A DNA stretch of 64,000 nt from Ampelomyces quisqualis (taxonomy: Eukaryota; Ascomycota; Dothideomycetes; Pleosporales; Phaeosphaeriaceae), in contig JAGTXZ010000021.1 in assembly GCA_018398575.1 (NCBI GenBank), forward strand, positions 2,936,110 to 3,000,109. Reading direction: 5' to 3'. A program made the translations under genes and the position numbers. The notes below the pieces were generated by a model. That model did no database searches. It was not told where the DNA came from and saw only the letters and a list, made by a program, of their open reading frames with translations. Below are positions 1 through 11,367 of this stretch, piece by piece. Each line of letters begins with the position of its first letter. The stretch's first letter is position 1.

Positions 1-473
1 ACCGCACCGGGATGAAGGACATGGTTCTTCTGGGTGGAGGAGAGAGCGGGGTGTGTCTATGTATAGATCCACTGACATGGGTAGGTACAGTCGAGTCGCA
101 ATCATGTTGAATTCAGCTTCGTGTTGGTATACTCGTCATGTATAGTCGAGTCCAAGCAATGTCCGCAGCAGGTGAGTGCTCAAACAATGTTTCACCATGA
201 ACGAAGAATCGTGGTGGCTCGTGACTGGAGTTGTATTTGCTATTACTGTAGCCTCCAAGGAATACCAGTAGAGGCGTGGGGACTTTTCATATGGTCTGTT
301 GTTTTCCCAAGACCGCCATTTGTCTTTCGACATGCTGCCTGTGTACCGAAAAGCCCTCTGGAGGCGGGACCGCGTGTACGGTCAGGTTCGGATGCTTGCA
401 TGTTGGGGCAGCCTTGCTTCGTCATGGGCTCTGTGACAGCCGCTCATCCTCCTACTTGGACTTGCGTTGACCA
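1..473. other. Region downstream of VPS26, no gene supported
   Basis: This stretch lies 3' of the VPS26 stop codon. It contains several short open frames on both strands, but none shows a recognisable domain, consistent codon use or splice-linked continuation. It probably holds the VPS26 3' untranslated region and part of the spacer to the next gene outside the window. Confidence 0.5.
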
Positions 474-1578
474 TCACGAGACTGCCATTAATTTGTTCTG
501 CTCTTGCGCCAACGTAAGACCTTCTGGTGCTTGCCTGAAGAGGACGATTTCCGACTGCTTGAAGTATCGTCGGGCGTCTATCACTTATTAGCGACTCGTG
601 GACATGGATCTTGCCGAGGAAACGCACCCTCGTCAATGAGTACCAAGCTTAGGTAGTAGCGAGTCGAGTACTTTTTGTTGACTTCGCGGAAGGTCGGCGT
701 GAGGTCGAAGCCGCCAAGGAACAATCTTATGGGAATGGTCTCTCCTGGCACGTTGTCAGCCATGGCCAAAGCATCATGATCTGTGCTACTCACCCCTCGA
801 TGGTGAGCCATCCATGATCTCGAAGCGCACCAGAGTCTCGCTTTCGTTGTATTGGTTGGGCGCGGCGCCTGTCGTCTCTCTCCGGATGATGGAGAGCTCC
901 ATGTGTTTGATCTTTAGCCGCACCAAGAGGAAGTAGATCCTTCCCACTATGACGTCCTTGAGGTGGTATTTAGACTTTGAGTACTCAAACTCAATGTGCA
1001 GGCAGTCCTCGATACCGACATCCATCTTGATGCTGCTGTTGGTCTCGGGCGGTATCCGGTACGAGTACACCCACAGGTCCTTCTCCCGGATGACGTCTGC
1101 CATTCTCCGCGACACGGTGACGCGCACAAAGTAGCGCAGCTTGACGTTGATGCCATTGTAGGATTCGTACTGCTTCTCGACGTTCTTGAAGTTGAAATCG
1201 AACGTCTGTGGGTGCTGCAGCTCGCCCGGCGCGGCTAGTTCCTGGCCGAGGGAGAGGAATTCGTGGTGGTTGCCGCGGTCGAAGAACATGTCTGCATGGC
1301 GCGGGTCAGCGTGGATGCGCGCGGGGCAGCTTCTCGTCGCGCGCTCGCCAAGACAACGCACCGATTGTGCCGATGAACTGCACCTTGATCCCCGTGTGCT
1401 CGAGGCGCTTGCCGTCCTTGGGCCTCACCGTGACCTGGCCCTTGACCGACTCGCCGTCGAGATACAGCGGCACCTTTTCCTTGCGGTTCTTGTCGAGCTT
1501 GACGTCGACGGCGGAGCGGTCGTCGAGGTCCTCGAGCACGATGTCGATGTCGACGGGGGTGGCGAAGAAGTAGGACAT
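474..1578 (-). CDS. VPS26: Vps26, retromer cargo-recognition subunit (4 exons)
   Basis: Vps26 is the arrestin-fold subunit of the retromer core (with Vps35 and Vps29), which retrieves receptors from endosomes to the Golgi. Exons read 1578-1362, 1291-794, 744-628 and 577-474, giving 311 residues, the usual size for the family. The first exon starts MSYFFATPVDIDIVLED. Later family hallmarks are FFDRGNHHEFLSLGQELAAP, RRMADVIREKDLWVY, ESETLVRFEIMDGSPSRG and ETIPIRLFLGGFDLTP. The last exon encodes the conserved ARRYFKQSEIVLFRQAPE. The three introns (70, 49 and 50 bp) have GTGCGT/GTGAGT donors and CAG/TAG acceptors, and each restores the frame exactly. The gene is divergent from the gluconokinase gene; the 860-bp space between them should hold both promoters. 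Nothing suggests damage. Confidence 0.95.
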
Positions 1579-2438
1579 GGCGGGCGGCGGGTGGTGTTGC
1601 TGTGCCCGTGGCCGGCGCTGGATGCGATGCTGCCGCTGTCCCTGGGCGCGGCGGCGGCCGGCGGAGCTACGGGGCTTGGCGCGCCGCTGGCACTGGGCGC
1701 GTCGGGGCGGGGCTTGGCGCGCTTCCCGATGCGGACAGCCTCGCCCGGGCGTCTCCGGAGCACGTGACCCACTCCGGCCCGAAGACCCCCACGCGCCATT
1801 ATCCAACAGCTCCAACGCCCCAACCCGCCCCCTCCCAGGCACAGCCATCGCCCGCACCAAGCCCGCACCGCGTGGCAGAGCCTCTTGCGGCACCCTCGCC
1901 AACACAGCGGCGGGTCGCACTCCCGCCATGCCCGTGGCACCATTCTGCGCTGGCGCCGGCGCTGGGCTGCGCTGGAGCATACACGCTGCACCTGCACAGG
2001 TACCTGACCGTGACGCGGGTTCAAACTTCAAAGTGCGGGGAGACTAACCCATGCACCATCCCACGCACCACTGCGCTCCACTCTCCAGCCCTCTGATGAG
2101 CCTCATCTCGCCCATTATTGGCAGACCCACTGGCCACCACGACTCCGCTCCAATCTAGGATCCCGCCTATGCCGTCATGCTTGCCCAAAGCCGGCACCTG
2201 CGCGGGAGGAATTTCCTTAGCAGGCTCCGTTACTGCTTACCACCTGTGCCTATTCTTGGTTACCTCCGACGCCCACCCAACACTACTGCATATTAATTGG
2301 CCACGCCACGGCCCAGTTCCTCTGGTGATTCTCCCTGCCGGACTGCCTCGTAGCAACTGCTCTCCGGATTCACCTCGCGCCCTCCACTCCTTTCGTCTTG
2401 CCGCATAGCAAACACCAAACACCAAACAAACAGCAAAC
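1579..2438. promoter_or_regulatory. Divergent intergenic region, VPS26 / gluconokinase
   Basis: About 860 bp of GC-rich, C-biased sequence separates two divergent start codons. It must carry both promoters. I see no convincing TATA box. Long C-rich runs (1,770-1,900) open several frames on both strands that have no domain and are read as composition artefacts. The final 40 bp before the gluconokinase ATG are A/C-rich (repeated CAAACAC), a typical fungal 5' leader. Confidence 0.55.
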
Positions 2439-3193
2439 ATGTTGCAAGCCGTCGACCCGTCGCAAGCAGCACCATTACAATATAAATCGCCTCTCACGCC
2501 TCCAATCTCCAACACCGCCTCACCATCTGTTTCAACAACCTCCCTGGCCGACACCATCTCGCCCACCATGTCCATGTCCATCACCAGCCACCACCACATA
2601 CTGATAGTCACTGGCCCAGCCGGATGTGGGAAGAGCACCATTGCTAACTACCTGTCCAAGCGGTACGGTTTCGACTACATTGAGGGTGATGAGGTGCGCA
2701 ATGCAGTGACATGGGCAGAATAGACTGCTGACCCGCCTAGTTCCACCCCAAAGCCAACATCGACAAGATGGCTGCTGGCATCCCTCTCAACGACGAGGAC
2801 CGCTGGGATTGGCTCATCCTGCTCCGCGACCAAGCACTTGTCTCGCTGAAGAAGGGTGCCAAAGGTGTCGTGGTCACCTGCAGTGCTCTGAAGAAGAAGT
2901 ATCGCGATGTCATTCGGACTGCCCGCCTCTACGACGAGGACCCAAACGCCAACGTCCATTTCGTCTACCTCCGCGCCAACAAAGAAACGCTTCTTGCTCG
3001 TGTACGTGCTCGACAAGGCCACTATATGAAGGACGCCATGGTAGACAGCCAGTTTGCTGCTCTCGAGGAGCCCGACGAGGCAGAATGCAAGCAGCTCAAG
3101 GACGTGGCTATCGTTGACGTCAAAGGAACTATACAAGACGTCCAAGACCTCGCAAGCGCCGCTGTCGATCAGGTGCTTCTCACCAAGTCGTAG
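2439..3193 (+). CDS. Gluconokinase (2 exons)
   Basis: The product phosphorylates D-gluconate to 6-phosphogluconate with ATP, feeding the pentose phosphate pathway in the cytosol. Exons are 2439-2693 and 2741-3193, joined across a 47-bp GT..AG intron, giving 235 residues. The P-loop GPAGCGKST is at residues 59-67. The splice joins YIEGDE to FHPKANIDKM, recreating the gluconate-kinase substrate motif (GD.FHP..N..KM). Further family marks are PLNDEDRWDWL, VVTCSALKKKYRD, VHFVYLRANKE and the lid-like GHYMKDAMVDSQFAALEEP. The first 50 or so residues are Ser/Thr/Pro-rich and extend beyond the compact bacterial enzyme of about 175 residues. A start at Met44 or Met46 would give a more standard N terminus, so the exact start is uncertain. 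Confidence 0.93.
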
Positions 3194-3495
3194 CAATCAA
3201 CCCACGTTTGAGTCCTTGTTTCCTTGTTTCCCTTCATCTCACAGCGTTTCAGCATAGCAGGCGTTTGGGGTTAGGTGGAGTCAATATGCGCGAAAGCCAC
3301 TGTGTAGATTATGTTTTTGACGCAACACAATTTCATTTCTTACAAAGTGTCCTTCCAACCAATTGCTTCGAACCTCCATGGACCTGACAATGATCGCTGC
3401 CATGTTTGACCAATCCACCCATGCTAGCAGCCGCTATCAACACTTTTCCAAGCTGTCAAGACTCATCTACACAGAAAGGAGAATACAACAATATG
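3194..3495. terminator. Shared 3' region of two convergent genes
   Basis: About 300 bp lie between the gluconokinase stop and the stop of the convergent SulP transporter. It should hold both 3' untranslated regions and polyadenylation sites. I see AT-richer stretches (for example around 3,305-3,345 and 3,480-3,495) but no motif strong enough to place a cleavage site. Confidence 0.5.
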
Positions 3496-6400
3496 TCAAG
3501 ACGCAGTGACAAGTACATAACTCGTAATCGCATCCATACGCTCCTTGGTCAACTTCAACCCCACCTTCAACAACTCCGTCGCAACACTTTGATCCTTCTT
3601 CTCCAGCTCATTGAACTTGTCGCGTCCAAGTAGCCACGCAACAGAGTCGTTCTCAACTGCCACGGTGCCCGTGCGATCCGTCTCACTGAAGAACGGAAGC
3701 TCACCACATGTTGTGCCAGGCAGGATGACTTCGAAAAATGACCCTTGGTCTTGTTCATATTCTGCCCGAAATCGCCCCTTTTCGAGAATATAGAACCCAT
3801 CCGGGTCATCGCCACGTGAGTACAGCACGGTGCCTGCAGCATACTCTTTGCGTTCAAAATACGGTGCGAGCACGTGCCAGAAGTCTTCGTTCTTGGTCGA
3901 CACATCTTCAAAGGTTTGAAGAATAATTCTGAGGGGCTGTGCAAAGTTCTTCCAGCGCGACGGGGTCTGTTGGGCTGAAGGCATCGTGTCCTGTGATGAC
4001 GTGTCGGGAATAGAATGTGACTCGTGTTTGTCTTCGCGCATTGTAGATCGAGCAGCGACAAGTCGAGCGCCACGACGGGGCGAAGCAAAAGCAGGGTTCA
4101 TGGAGCTCGGGCCAAAGGAAGTCGGGGACCCGCCAGTGGCGATTTGGGAGGAAGGACCTCTGGTGCCATTAATGCTCATAGGGGGCGAGGTCTGTTGGCG
4201 TTTCGATGCTTGCGAGTTGCAGTGCTTGTGGAAAACCTCGAGCAGTTCATTCTCGCACGATTCCAGAGCTGTGTTGAGGTCCTCGAAGATTTGGGGTGGC
4301 GCACAGTCTTCGCTGCTGTCGGCTTCGTCAAGCAAACCAACGTTCTGCAGGGCTTTTCCGACAGGATTGGCAAAAGAAACGCCAGATATGATCATCTCGA
4401 CGTTCTTCCTAGAGACGATGCGATTGATGCGTTGAAAGCCTTCCGAACTGGAGAAGTCCACATCCGTAACATGTGTGAAGTCGACGATGATGAAACTCAC
4501 AGGTTGTCTCTCAAAGTGATCCTGCTCGATCAAAGATCGCATATAATCCTCCACAGACACGATTGTGCCGAAAAAGAGAAAGCCACCGAGCTTGATCACT
4601 CGGATCTGCCCGCGTACTTTATTCAGGTAGCGACCGTCGGCGCGTGGACGTCGGACAGTCGACTCGGCGACCACACCACTGTATGACGCGCGGATAGCTG
4701 GATGTCGAGAGCTTTGGACAACGTAGCTGACGCAGGCCAAGACGATTCCAACAAGGATGCCTACCACGAAATCGTGAATGCCCATGATGAGTACAATGGC
4801 AAGAATCGTTAGGTACTCGAACTTGTGGCACTTGCCAAACGTGTCCCAAAGCGCCTCTTTCATTAGATCGATACCTAGAAGAAAGATAAGAGCTCCAACA
4901 AGGCAGATGGGGATATAGCCAATCATGGCAGGGCCTGTGATCCACAACGCGGCTGTCGCAGCGGCGAGCAACAGACCTGCGGCTCGACTGTCGCCACCGT
5001 TGTCGATGAACATGACGCTGTTGGCATAAACGAGGTAGTTCTGAACATAGCATTAGCTCCTGGATGAAGTCGGACTGTATTCTGATTGCACGTACCTGTA
5101 TACTTCCGACAAGACCAGACAATGTGTTGGAGATACCGTGGGCTATCAGCTCGCGATTGACGTTGAGATTATCTTCCTTGACGGCTGCCCCCAGAGCTGG
5201 GACGTTGATAGGTACGTGAATGATACCGAAGAATGAGAGGGCGAACATGGTCGGGATTGTGCTGGCCAGCGCTGCTCCGTCGATGCTGCCAAACTCTATT
5301 GAGCATGTCAGTATCTACCCGACGTACGACCTTGAAAATCACTCACTGAAGTAAGAATAAAACCTGTAGAATTGAACACCAGCTTCGGGTTTCTCGAAGA
5401 TCCAACCAGCATTACGGACGACTTCGAGATCCATGTGGAAGATCCCTTCGACGATCGTATAGAACGTGGCGAAGATTAGAATGAAGAATGCTGGTAAGAC
5501 AAATGAGCTCTTGACCATGCGTTGGAGAAGCATGATAGAGACGGCGAGAAATAGTGGTAGACACCAGAGGTACCAAGTATTGGCGGAGAACAGCTTGTGA
5601 AGAGTTGACAGGTCGTAGTTCAGGTTGCCTTCGAGGCGCGCTGACACTTCAATACCTGTGACTACCAAAAAGAAGCCAACACCGCCAATACAGCCAATAA
5701 GAATGTGTCTCGGGAAGAAACTGACAAGATTGCCGAGCTTGAATGCTCCAAGAGCAAGGAAAATTAGGCCTGTGAGGATGGAGCTGAGGCAATAGGATAC
5801 GATGGTGGTGGCGATGATAGCCTCAGGAGGCTTGCCTCTCATCTGTTCCGTGATCGAATAGGCCATCTTGTGGAAGAAGGGCACAACTTCGATCATCTCC
5901 GAGCCAACACCACCTTTGAAGGTCGACAGCCCCAACGAGTAACATAGCTGGGAGACTATGCAGCTGACGAAGAAGATGGAGATGCCGTCCGGACCAGTCT
6001 GGCTAAAGATGGGCGATCCAAGGGGGAACAAGATGTAACCATAGGAGAGCGCATCCAATAGATTCAGCAGTAATCCAAGGAACACAGCGGAGAGCACTTG
6101 TGCACTACTCAGCGCATTCGAGACGAGAGCGTCCGTGGTATAGTTCTTCGGGTTGGTCAACGACCGGCCGAATCCTGCGACATGTTCTCGTCCCGTAGCG
6201 ATTGTTTGTTTCACGCGTGAAGGCAGACTCGAGGCCGAGGGCTCGTCGGACAAGCAGCTTTTCGCGTGCCTCTGTTTTGAGAGCAATTCTGGCCGTGACA
6301 GTCTTGGCACAGGTAGCAGAGGCGTTCGTTCGGCATCCTGCACTGCGATGCCCGGCACCCTGGAGCTATGCGATGCTCGACGCGTGTCCCGTGACTGGGC

Positions 6401-6991
6401 GTCGTGATCTCGGCGCGATGACGGAGTGAACAGGCTGTGTTCGGGTCGCTCGGGTCCGATGACCGTCTCTGGCGTTTCGGGCTCACTATCCTCGTCTATC
6501 GAGTCTGCCCACGCCGAGTCTGGGGACGCCCTCCCTCCGCTATGTTCCGATAGCAGCCCCGCATGCCTTCCGGGCGCGGTATCCGCATCTGCGAAACTGT
6601 GACGATGCGGTCGGTCCTGGTACTCCTCAGCGTCGAGGGCGTATGAAGCCAACTGCGAGCTTCTCTCGCGAACGCCTTGCGACGAGTATTGTGGGGTGTC
6701 TGGCACGTGATCAGCAGCAGCTCGTGGCGTGGTGATGGCCGTTCGTCGCGTACCAGCAAAGCTGTGCGACGTCTGGTGCGCGAAAGACCGGATGGGATTG
6801 CGTGAATACGACCCGGACAGCGTCTGGGCTGTGATGGAGTGGGCTCTTATGGAGCGCGATTGTGGCAGTGAAAGGCCTCCATTCTCGGCCTGTGATAAGT
6901 CTGGTGCAAAGTCGGCGTGGCTGACGTTGTCGCCCGTGAACGGCAGGTGCTGCTCGGCGTCGCGGTTGGAGGGCAGGCGCGAGGGCATTGC
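3496..6991 (-). CDS. SulP/SLC26 transporter with STAS and cNMP-binding domains (3 exons)
   Basis: Exons 6991-5347, 5295-5096 and 5040-3496 give 1,129 residues. The introns (51 and 55 bp) have GTGAGT and GTACGT donors. The first 290 or so residues are Ser/Arg-rich and probably disordered. The membrane domain starts near residue 295 (SAQVLSAVFLGLLLNLLDAL), crosses both splice junctions and ends near 715. A STAS domain follows (about 740-860; FLFFGTIVSVEDYMRS, FIIVDFTHVTDVDFSSSEG). A cyclic-nucleotide-binding fold lies near the C terminus (YAAGTVLYSRGDDPDGFYIL, then ILPGTTCGELPFF). This order matches the yeast YGR125W/Vsb1 group, reported at the vacuole in basic amino-acid storage; the substrate here is inferred only. 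The frame stays open to an ATG at 7336, which would add 115 residues. I chose 6991 because the extra part is low-complexity, but either start is possible. Confidence 0.9.
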
Positions 6992-8137
6992 GCCTGGAGT
7001 TTGGAGAGGGGATAGAGAACAATGGGCAGCTAGGAGATTGGACCAAACATGGCCATGCGCGGTCCGGCAGGCAGCGGAACCGTTGAACAGCTCCGGAGTG
7101 GATCCGAGGGTATGGGGGCCACGACGTTCACTGCTGCGAGCATCATCACCAGGCAAGGTTGAACAGTTGATAGGGCTAGTTTGGGAGCTTTGGCATGGAA
7201 TTGCGCTGGAACCGGCCTTCAGGACCTCGAGTCGGGATTTCCTAAAACGGCCACCAACGTCATAAGCCCTCCAACACCATGTGTGACCCTGACCTTTACC
7301 ACTTTCACGCTTCTCCAAGCCTGCTGATAGCCGCAAGTGGACACCAAAACGCCAAATCAGCTGGCCGCGCTCATGGCCGTTTTACCCGCTGCGCATTCGC
7401 TTATGCACCTTGGCCCGCAGAACCTTCCTTGCAGCATAACCCGTCCTACGGAGGCTCTTGGTGGGACGGGTACAATGATGGGAGCGGGAAAGTGCTGTTG
7501 CTTGCAGAAGCTAATACCTGATTTAGCTTCTTGTATCCCTTCAGGCCGTGATATAGATTCTCGCCAATATGAATAATCGGAATTTGCAGCAAAACCACAC
7601 AGAAACCCCAACACAAGTAAGGGCGCCCAAACGTCTGCTTCTCTTTGATTGCCACTGAACGAACGCACCGGCAAGCGCAATAAATGTCCTTATGGTTCGT
7701 GGAAAATAGTGTATAACGCGTTGGAACTATGGAAAATTATTCCCACAAAGCTATAATAAAATGTGTAGCTGCTTGACTACCTACAGCCTATTCTGATAGG
7801 ATGGCACGGGACAGCTTGACTTGCCGAAAATGCGTTTTGCAAAAATAAGGGGGTGCGTGCGCTCAGGGATTCTCTAATCTTTGCACACAACAGATACTCT
7901 GCGCGTGGGACTCCGTCACGACCTGTCCAACAGTCTGCCAACCTGGGTTGTAATGTATCGAAGCAATATTTCTGTCCTTACTCGCATGTTCTCGATTTTC
8001 TTTGAGTCTCGCATCCATTTGTGGTGCTGTCTAGGGTCCAGCTTCACACCACCACACGAAGCCAACACCTCGACATTGGCCAGGACAAGGGTTTCGACTT
8101 CGGTTTTCGACTTCGAATTCTTCCAAAACAAATCAGG
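6992..8137. promoter_or_regulatory. Divergent intergenic region, SulP / MFS
   Basis: This region separates the SulP start from the MFS start and should contain both promoters. The part from 6,992 to 7,336 may be coding if the longer SulP start is used. An AT-richer section at about 7,690-7,800 is the best candidate for a nucleosome-poor core promoter. The leader before the MFS ATG is C/A-rich (8,040-8,137). I see no further gene. Confidence 0.5.
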
Positions 8138-9710
8138 ATGGCTCCAGTAGTAGCGGATGGCGATGGTATCGTTGAGCGGATCGTCGCAAACGATCACGTA
8201 CGCTGGTGGGCAAAACCCAACCTTCGCCGCCTCTACCTCTTTCTTGTACCCTTCTGTCTCTTCATAGAATCAACCTCTGGATTCGACAGTTCGATGATGA
8301 ATGGAATGCAAGCGCTTGTGCACTGGAACAAATACTTTGACCATCCTGAAGGTGGCCTGCTCGGGTTTTTGGTAGCAAGCTACAACCTTGGGGGCGTCAC
8401 GGCTATACCGTTTGTTGCCCTGTTTTCTGACAGGCTTGGGAGACGTATGAGTATTGTATTTGGCTCCGGCATCATGATGATTGGGGCTGTATTACAAGGC
8501 CTTGCCCAGAACTGTACGATCGCTCTCGGCGAGGATACGACGGACAGCTGACAACCTCACAGTGGCAATGTTTATTGCCGCCAGGATCATTCTCGGTCAC
8601 GGTATTGTGTACGCAATCATCGGTGGTGCTGCTCTTCTGGGAGAGCTCGGTCACCCAAAGGAGCGCGCATTTCTCGGCTCCATGTTCAATGCCTTCTTTG
8701 GAGTAGGGGCGGTTGTCGCCGCCGGCATCGTCGTCCGCACGGTTCTGATTCCGAACGACTGGAGTTGGCGTCTACCTTCGCTCCTACAAGCTGCGCCATC
8801 CATGATCCAGCTCTTGTTTGCTTTCACGGTACCCGAGAGCCCACGTTGGCTAGTGTCCAAGGGTCGAAGCGAGGAAGCGCTCGAGATATTGATCAAATAC
8901 CACGCCGAGAACGATGCTTCCGATGAGTTGCCACACATTGAGATTGCCGAGATTCGAAAGGCTCTAGAGCTCGAGAACTTATCGCGCAAACGAGGTTGGG
9001 CAGAATTGTTCCAAACTAAGGGCATGCGACATCGGTCCCTTATCGGCGCAGCCTTGGGCGTCTTCACCCAATTCAGTGGCAATAACCTCATCTCACAGTA
9101 CCTTGTATCTATCCTGAAGATGATTGGAATCACCGATGCACATTTGCAACTACGCTACACCTTTGGCACAGAGGCATGGGGCCTCTTCGTCGCACTGCTC
9201 ATGGCTGGGATAGTACCACGCTTTCCACGGCGCAGAATGTACCTCTTATGTGCCTCTTCCCTACTGGTCGTCTACACCGGATGGACGATTGCACAGGCGC
9301 TCAACAACGTGACAGGCACCAAGACGTCAGGATATGCTGTCCTTTTCATGATATTCCTCTACAAGCCAGCGTACTGTATCGGCTACAACGCCTTGACATA
9401 TGTGTACATGGTAGAGATATTCCCCTACTATGTCCGCACGAAGGGTCTGTCCTGGTTCCAGCTCTGGGGCCGATCTGCTAGCCTGTTCGGCTCGAATGTC
9501 AACCCAATCGGTCTCAAAAACGTAGGCTGGAAGTACCTTCTCGTCTACGTTGTTTGGCTGTGTATCGAGGTAGTTTTCATCTACTTTCTTTTTCCGGAGA
9601 CGTATGGCAAAACTCTAGAGGAACTAACATTCCTATTCGAATCGGAGAAAGAGGGTGCCAACACACTCGCTGTTACAGCTGCCTTCGAGATTAGAGAAAA
9701 GAAAGCCTAG
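8138..9710 (+). CDS. MFS sugar transporter, lactose/hexose permease type (2 exons)
   Basis: This is a plasma-membrane sugar:H+ symporter of the major facilitator sugar-porter family. Exons 8138-8513 and 8563-9710 join across a 49-bp intron (GTACGA..ACAG, with GCTGAC as branch site) to give 507 residues. Signatures are GFDSSMMNGMQ at 48-58 (typical of fungal lactose permease-like members), DRLGRR at 98-103, PESPRWL at 216-222, the QFSGNNLISQYL segment in the second half, and PETYGKTLEE at 470-479. About twelve hydrophobic segments can be seen. The start ATGGCTCCAG is preceded by CAGG and fits the family's short cytosolic N terminus. The substrate cannot be read from sequence; beta-galactosides, hexoses or related sugars are all plausible. 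Confidence 0.93.
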
Positions 9711-9906
9711 TTTGGCAGGTATTACTTAGTTCCAGCAAGAATTTGTATTCGGAGAACTCTGTATTATTAGATTAACTTCTAAGAGGTGTACAATTCCGGA
9801 GATAGCCTTTGAGGCTCTGGTCGACCAGTAGCTCGACCATGCTCGGACATCGGGATCCTCGGTTACTCCGTACTCACTAGTGGTAGCACATCAGCGACTC
9901 AAGTCA

Positions 9907-9926
9907 TACTCGCGCCACGCACTACC
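9907..9926. repeat. Dispersed copy of the 19.2-kb inverted-repeat arm
   Basis: The 20 bases TACTCGCGCCACGCACTACC match the right arm (read in reverse complement) and left arm of the inverted repeat at 19,203-19,232/19,674-19,703 with at most one or two mismatches, then diverge. This suggests a family of small elements or a shared end sequence rather than chance. Confidence 0.5.
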
Positions 9927-11137
9927 TCGTCACCAGCGAACGCGAGGTGGCCGCTCAAGCGCCCAGGTCGTATGAGAGTCAGGTGTATTTGCCACATAAC
10001 CCGATTGGACGGCGACCCACTTTTCAAATCGCTGCTCAGGTTCTATTGGTCTCGCACGTAACTCCCAAAGTCCCCTTGTCAACTCTATCAAAGACGGCGC
10101 CGTACCTTTAGCCCCTAGTCACTCCCTAGGGACTGCGCAGTTGCCGGAGCTGATTGCACCCGCAACTTAAGGAAGGCTAGGGGCGAGGCCATCGCGCGCG
10201 AAACCTCCAAGCAGCGACATGATTTCCACATGCGTGGTGGGCCGAAATAAGAGGCGCAAGATGCGTGGAGGCCTGGCTCTAGGTGGTACCACCGGATGCC
10301 ACGACGAGTTTCAGTCACGTGAAGGACTAAATTATCTCGATTACTTACAATAGCCGAAACACCCAAAAACGCACCCGATCTGAGCGTTTTCAGCATCGAT
10401 AGATAGACAATGCCGCACCGTGCCGACATACACAATTTCTATAGTGTCAAAGTTGTTAATCTGTACAGATTCGCTATACTGTGGTGGTGTAACATCTCCA
10501 AGTTCAGTGCTTCTCGTGCACGGCCCCCTACACGTGACTGAAATTCGCCGTGGCATCCGGTCCGGTGGTACGGCTACGATGCTGTTGCAGCTGCCGAGTC
10601 CGCTGTAATGTTTTCGAATCCATTATTAGCTTGGCTCGTGGGGCGGGTATGCACAGCTAGCTTCGTCTCCACCATTCCCTCCCCTCAATGAACTGTGCTA
10701 ACCCTAATCCAGTAGTGTAATTGAGCGTCGGGATAAACTCTGTTGGTTCTCGAATTCCCTTTGTCGTGGTTCCTGCACCAGCGGTGTTTTGAAACGACCG
10801 GACGGCCCCGAAGTAGATCGGCTTCTAAGGGCTCTCCACCTCAACCAAAGCTTCTAGTAACATGTCCCCATGTCATAGAGCACTCCCTTTGTCGAACATC
10901 ACTAGAGTCTGGCCAGAGCTGCATATCTGATGCCGCTTGCTGATCCGGGCACGTGTTCCTAGGTGATCTCAGGCACCACTTGCGTGCTCGATCGACTGCA
11001 AGCGTCCTGTCGATCAGAACTGTAATCAAAGGCTTTGTCTAAAACAACACTGACTTGTTTTGAGGCTAGGTGCAGTTCAGACACGCATCCCCACATAGCA
11101 GGTTACCCTATGATTCATAGGTGTACTGAGGAAGAAG

Positions 11138-11145
11138 TATAAAGG
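11138..11145 (+). promoter_or_regulatory. TATA box of the glycine-rich protein gene
   Basis: TATAAAGG lies 223 bp upstream of the ATG at 11368. It is followed by a pyrimidine/ACTTTC-rich stretch and a long A run (about 11,350) just before the start codon, a layout common for highly expressed, inducible fungal genes. Confidence 0.6.
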
Positions 11146-11367
11146 ACATACGTCCAACTGGATTAATGGGCATCAAATTCATCAGGTTTACCTTCGCTAC
11201 TACTTTCACTTTCGCTACATTCGCATATCCAGCTGGTCTCTTATCGTTGTGATCTACTTCTCAACAATCTTTTCAGAACTTTGCACATTCACTCAAATCA
11301 TCTTCAGTATTAGCACCAGCATTACATTCGCTCTTCCAAATTTCAAATTACAAAAAAAAACATCACG

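Larger units (their letters stand above)
9711..11367. other. Intergenic region between MFS gene and Gly-rich gene
   Basis: About 1.65 kb without a supported gene; base composition is balanced and not RIP-like. The short frames at 10,115-10,608 and 10,743-11,029 have no domain. At 9,907-9,926 there is a 20-base copy of the arm of the inverted repeat found at 19,203-19,703. The last 230 bp hold the promoter and leader of the glycine-rich gene. Confidence 0.5.

Noticed and set aside
121..591. 156-codon plus-strand frame overlapping the last VPS26 exon
   Set aside because: No domain, and it overlaps a confident VPS26 exon on the other strand.
1186..2096. Several long frames opposite or upstream of VPS26
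   Set aside because: GC-rich composition opens many frames; they overlap verified VPS26 exons or low-complexity Pro/Arg/Ala sequence.
8481..8562. Upstream start for the second MFS reading frame
   Set aside because: That segment is the 49-bp intron read through; splicing joins the two frames into a standard sugar porter.
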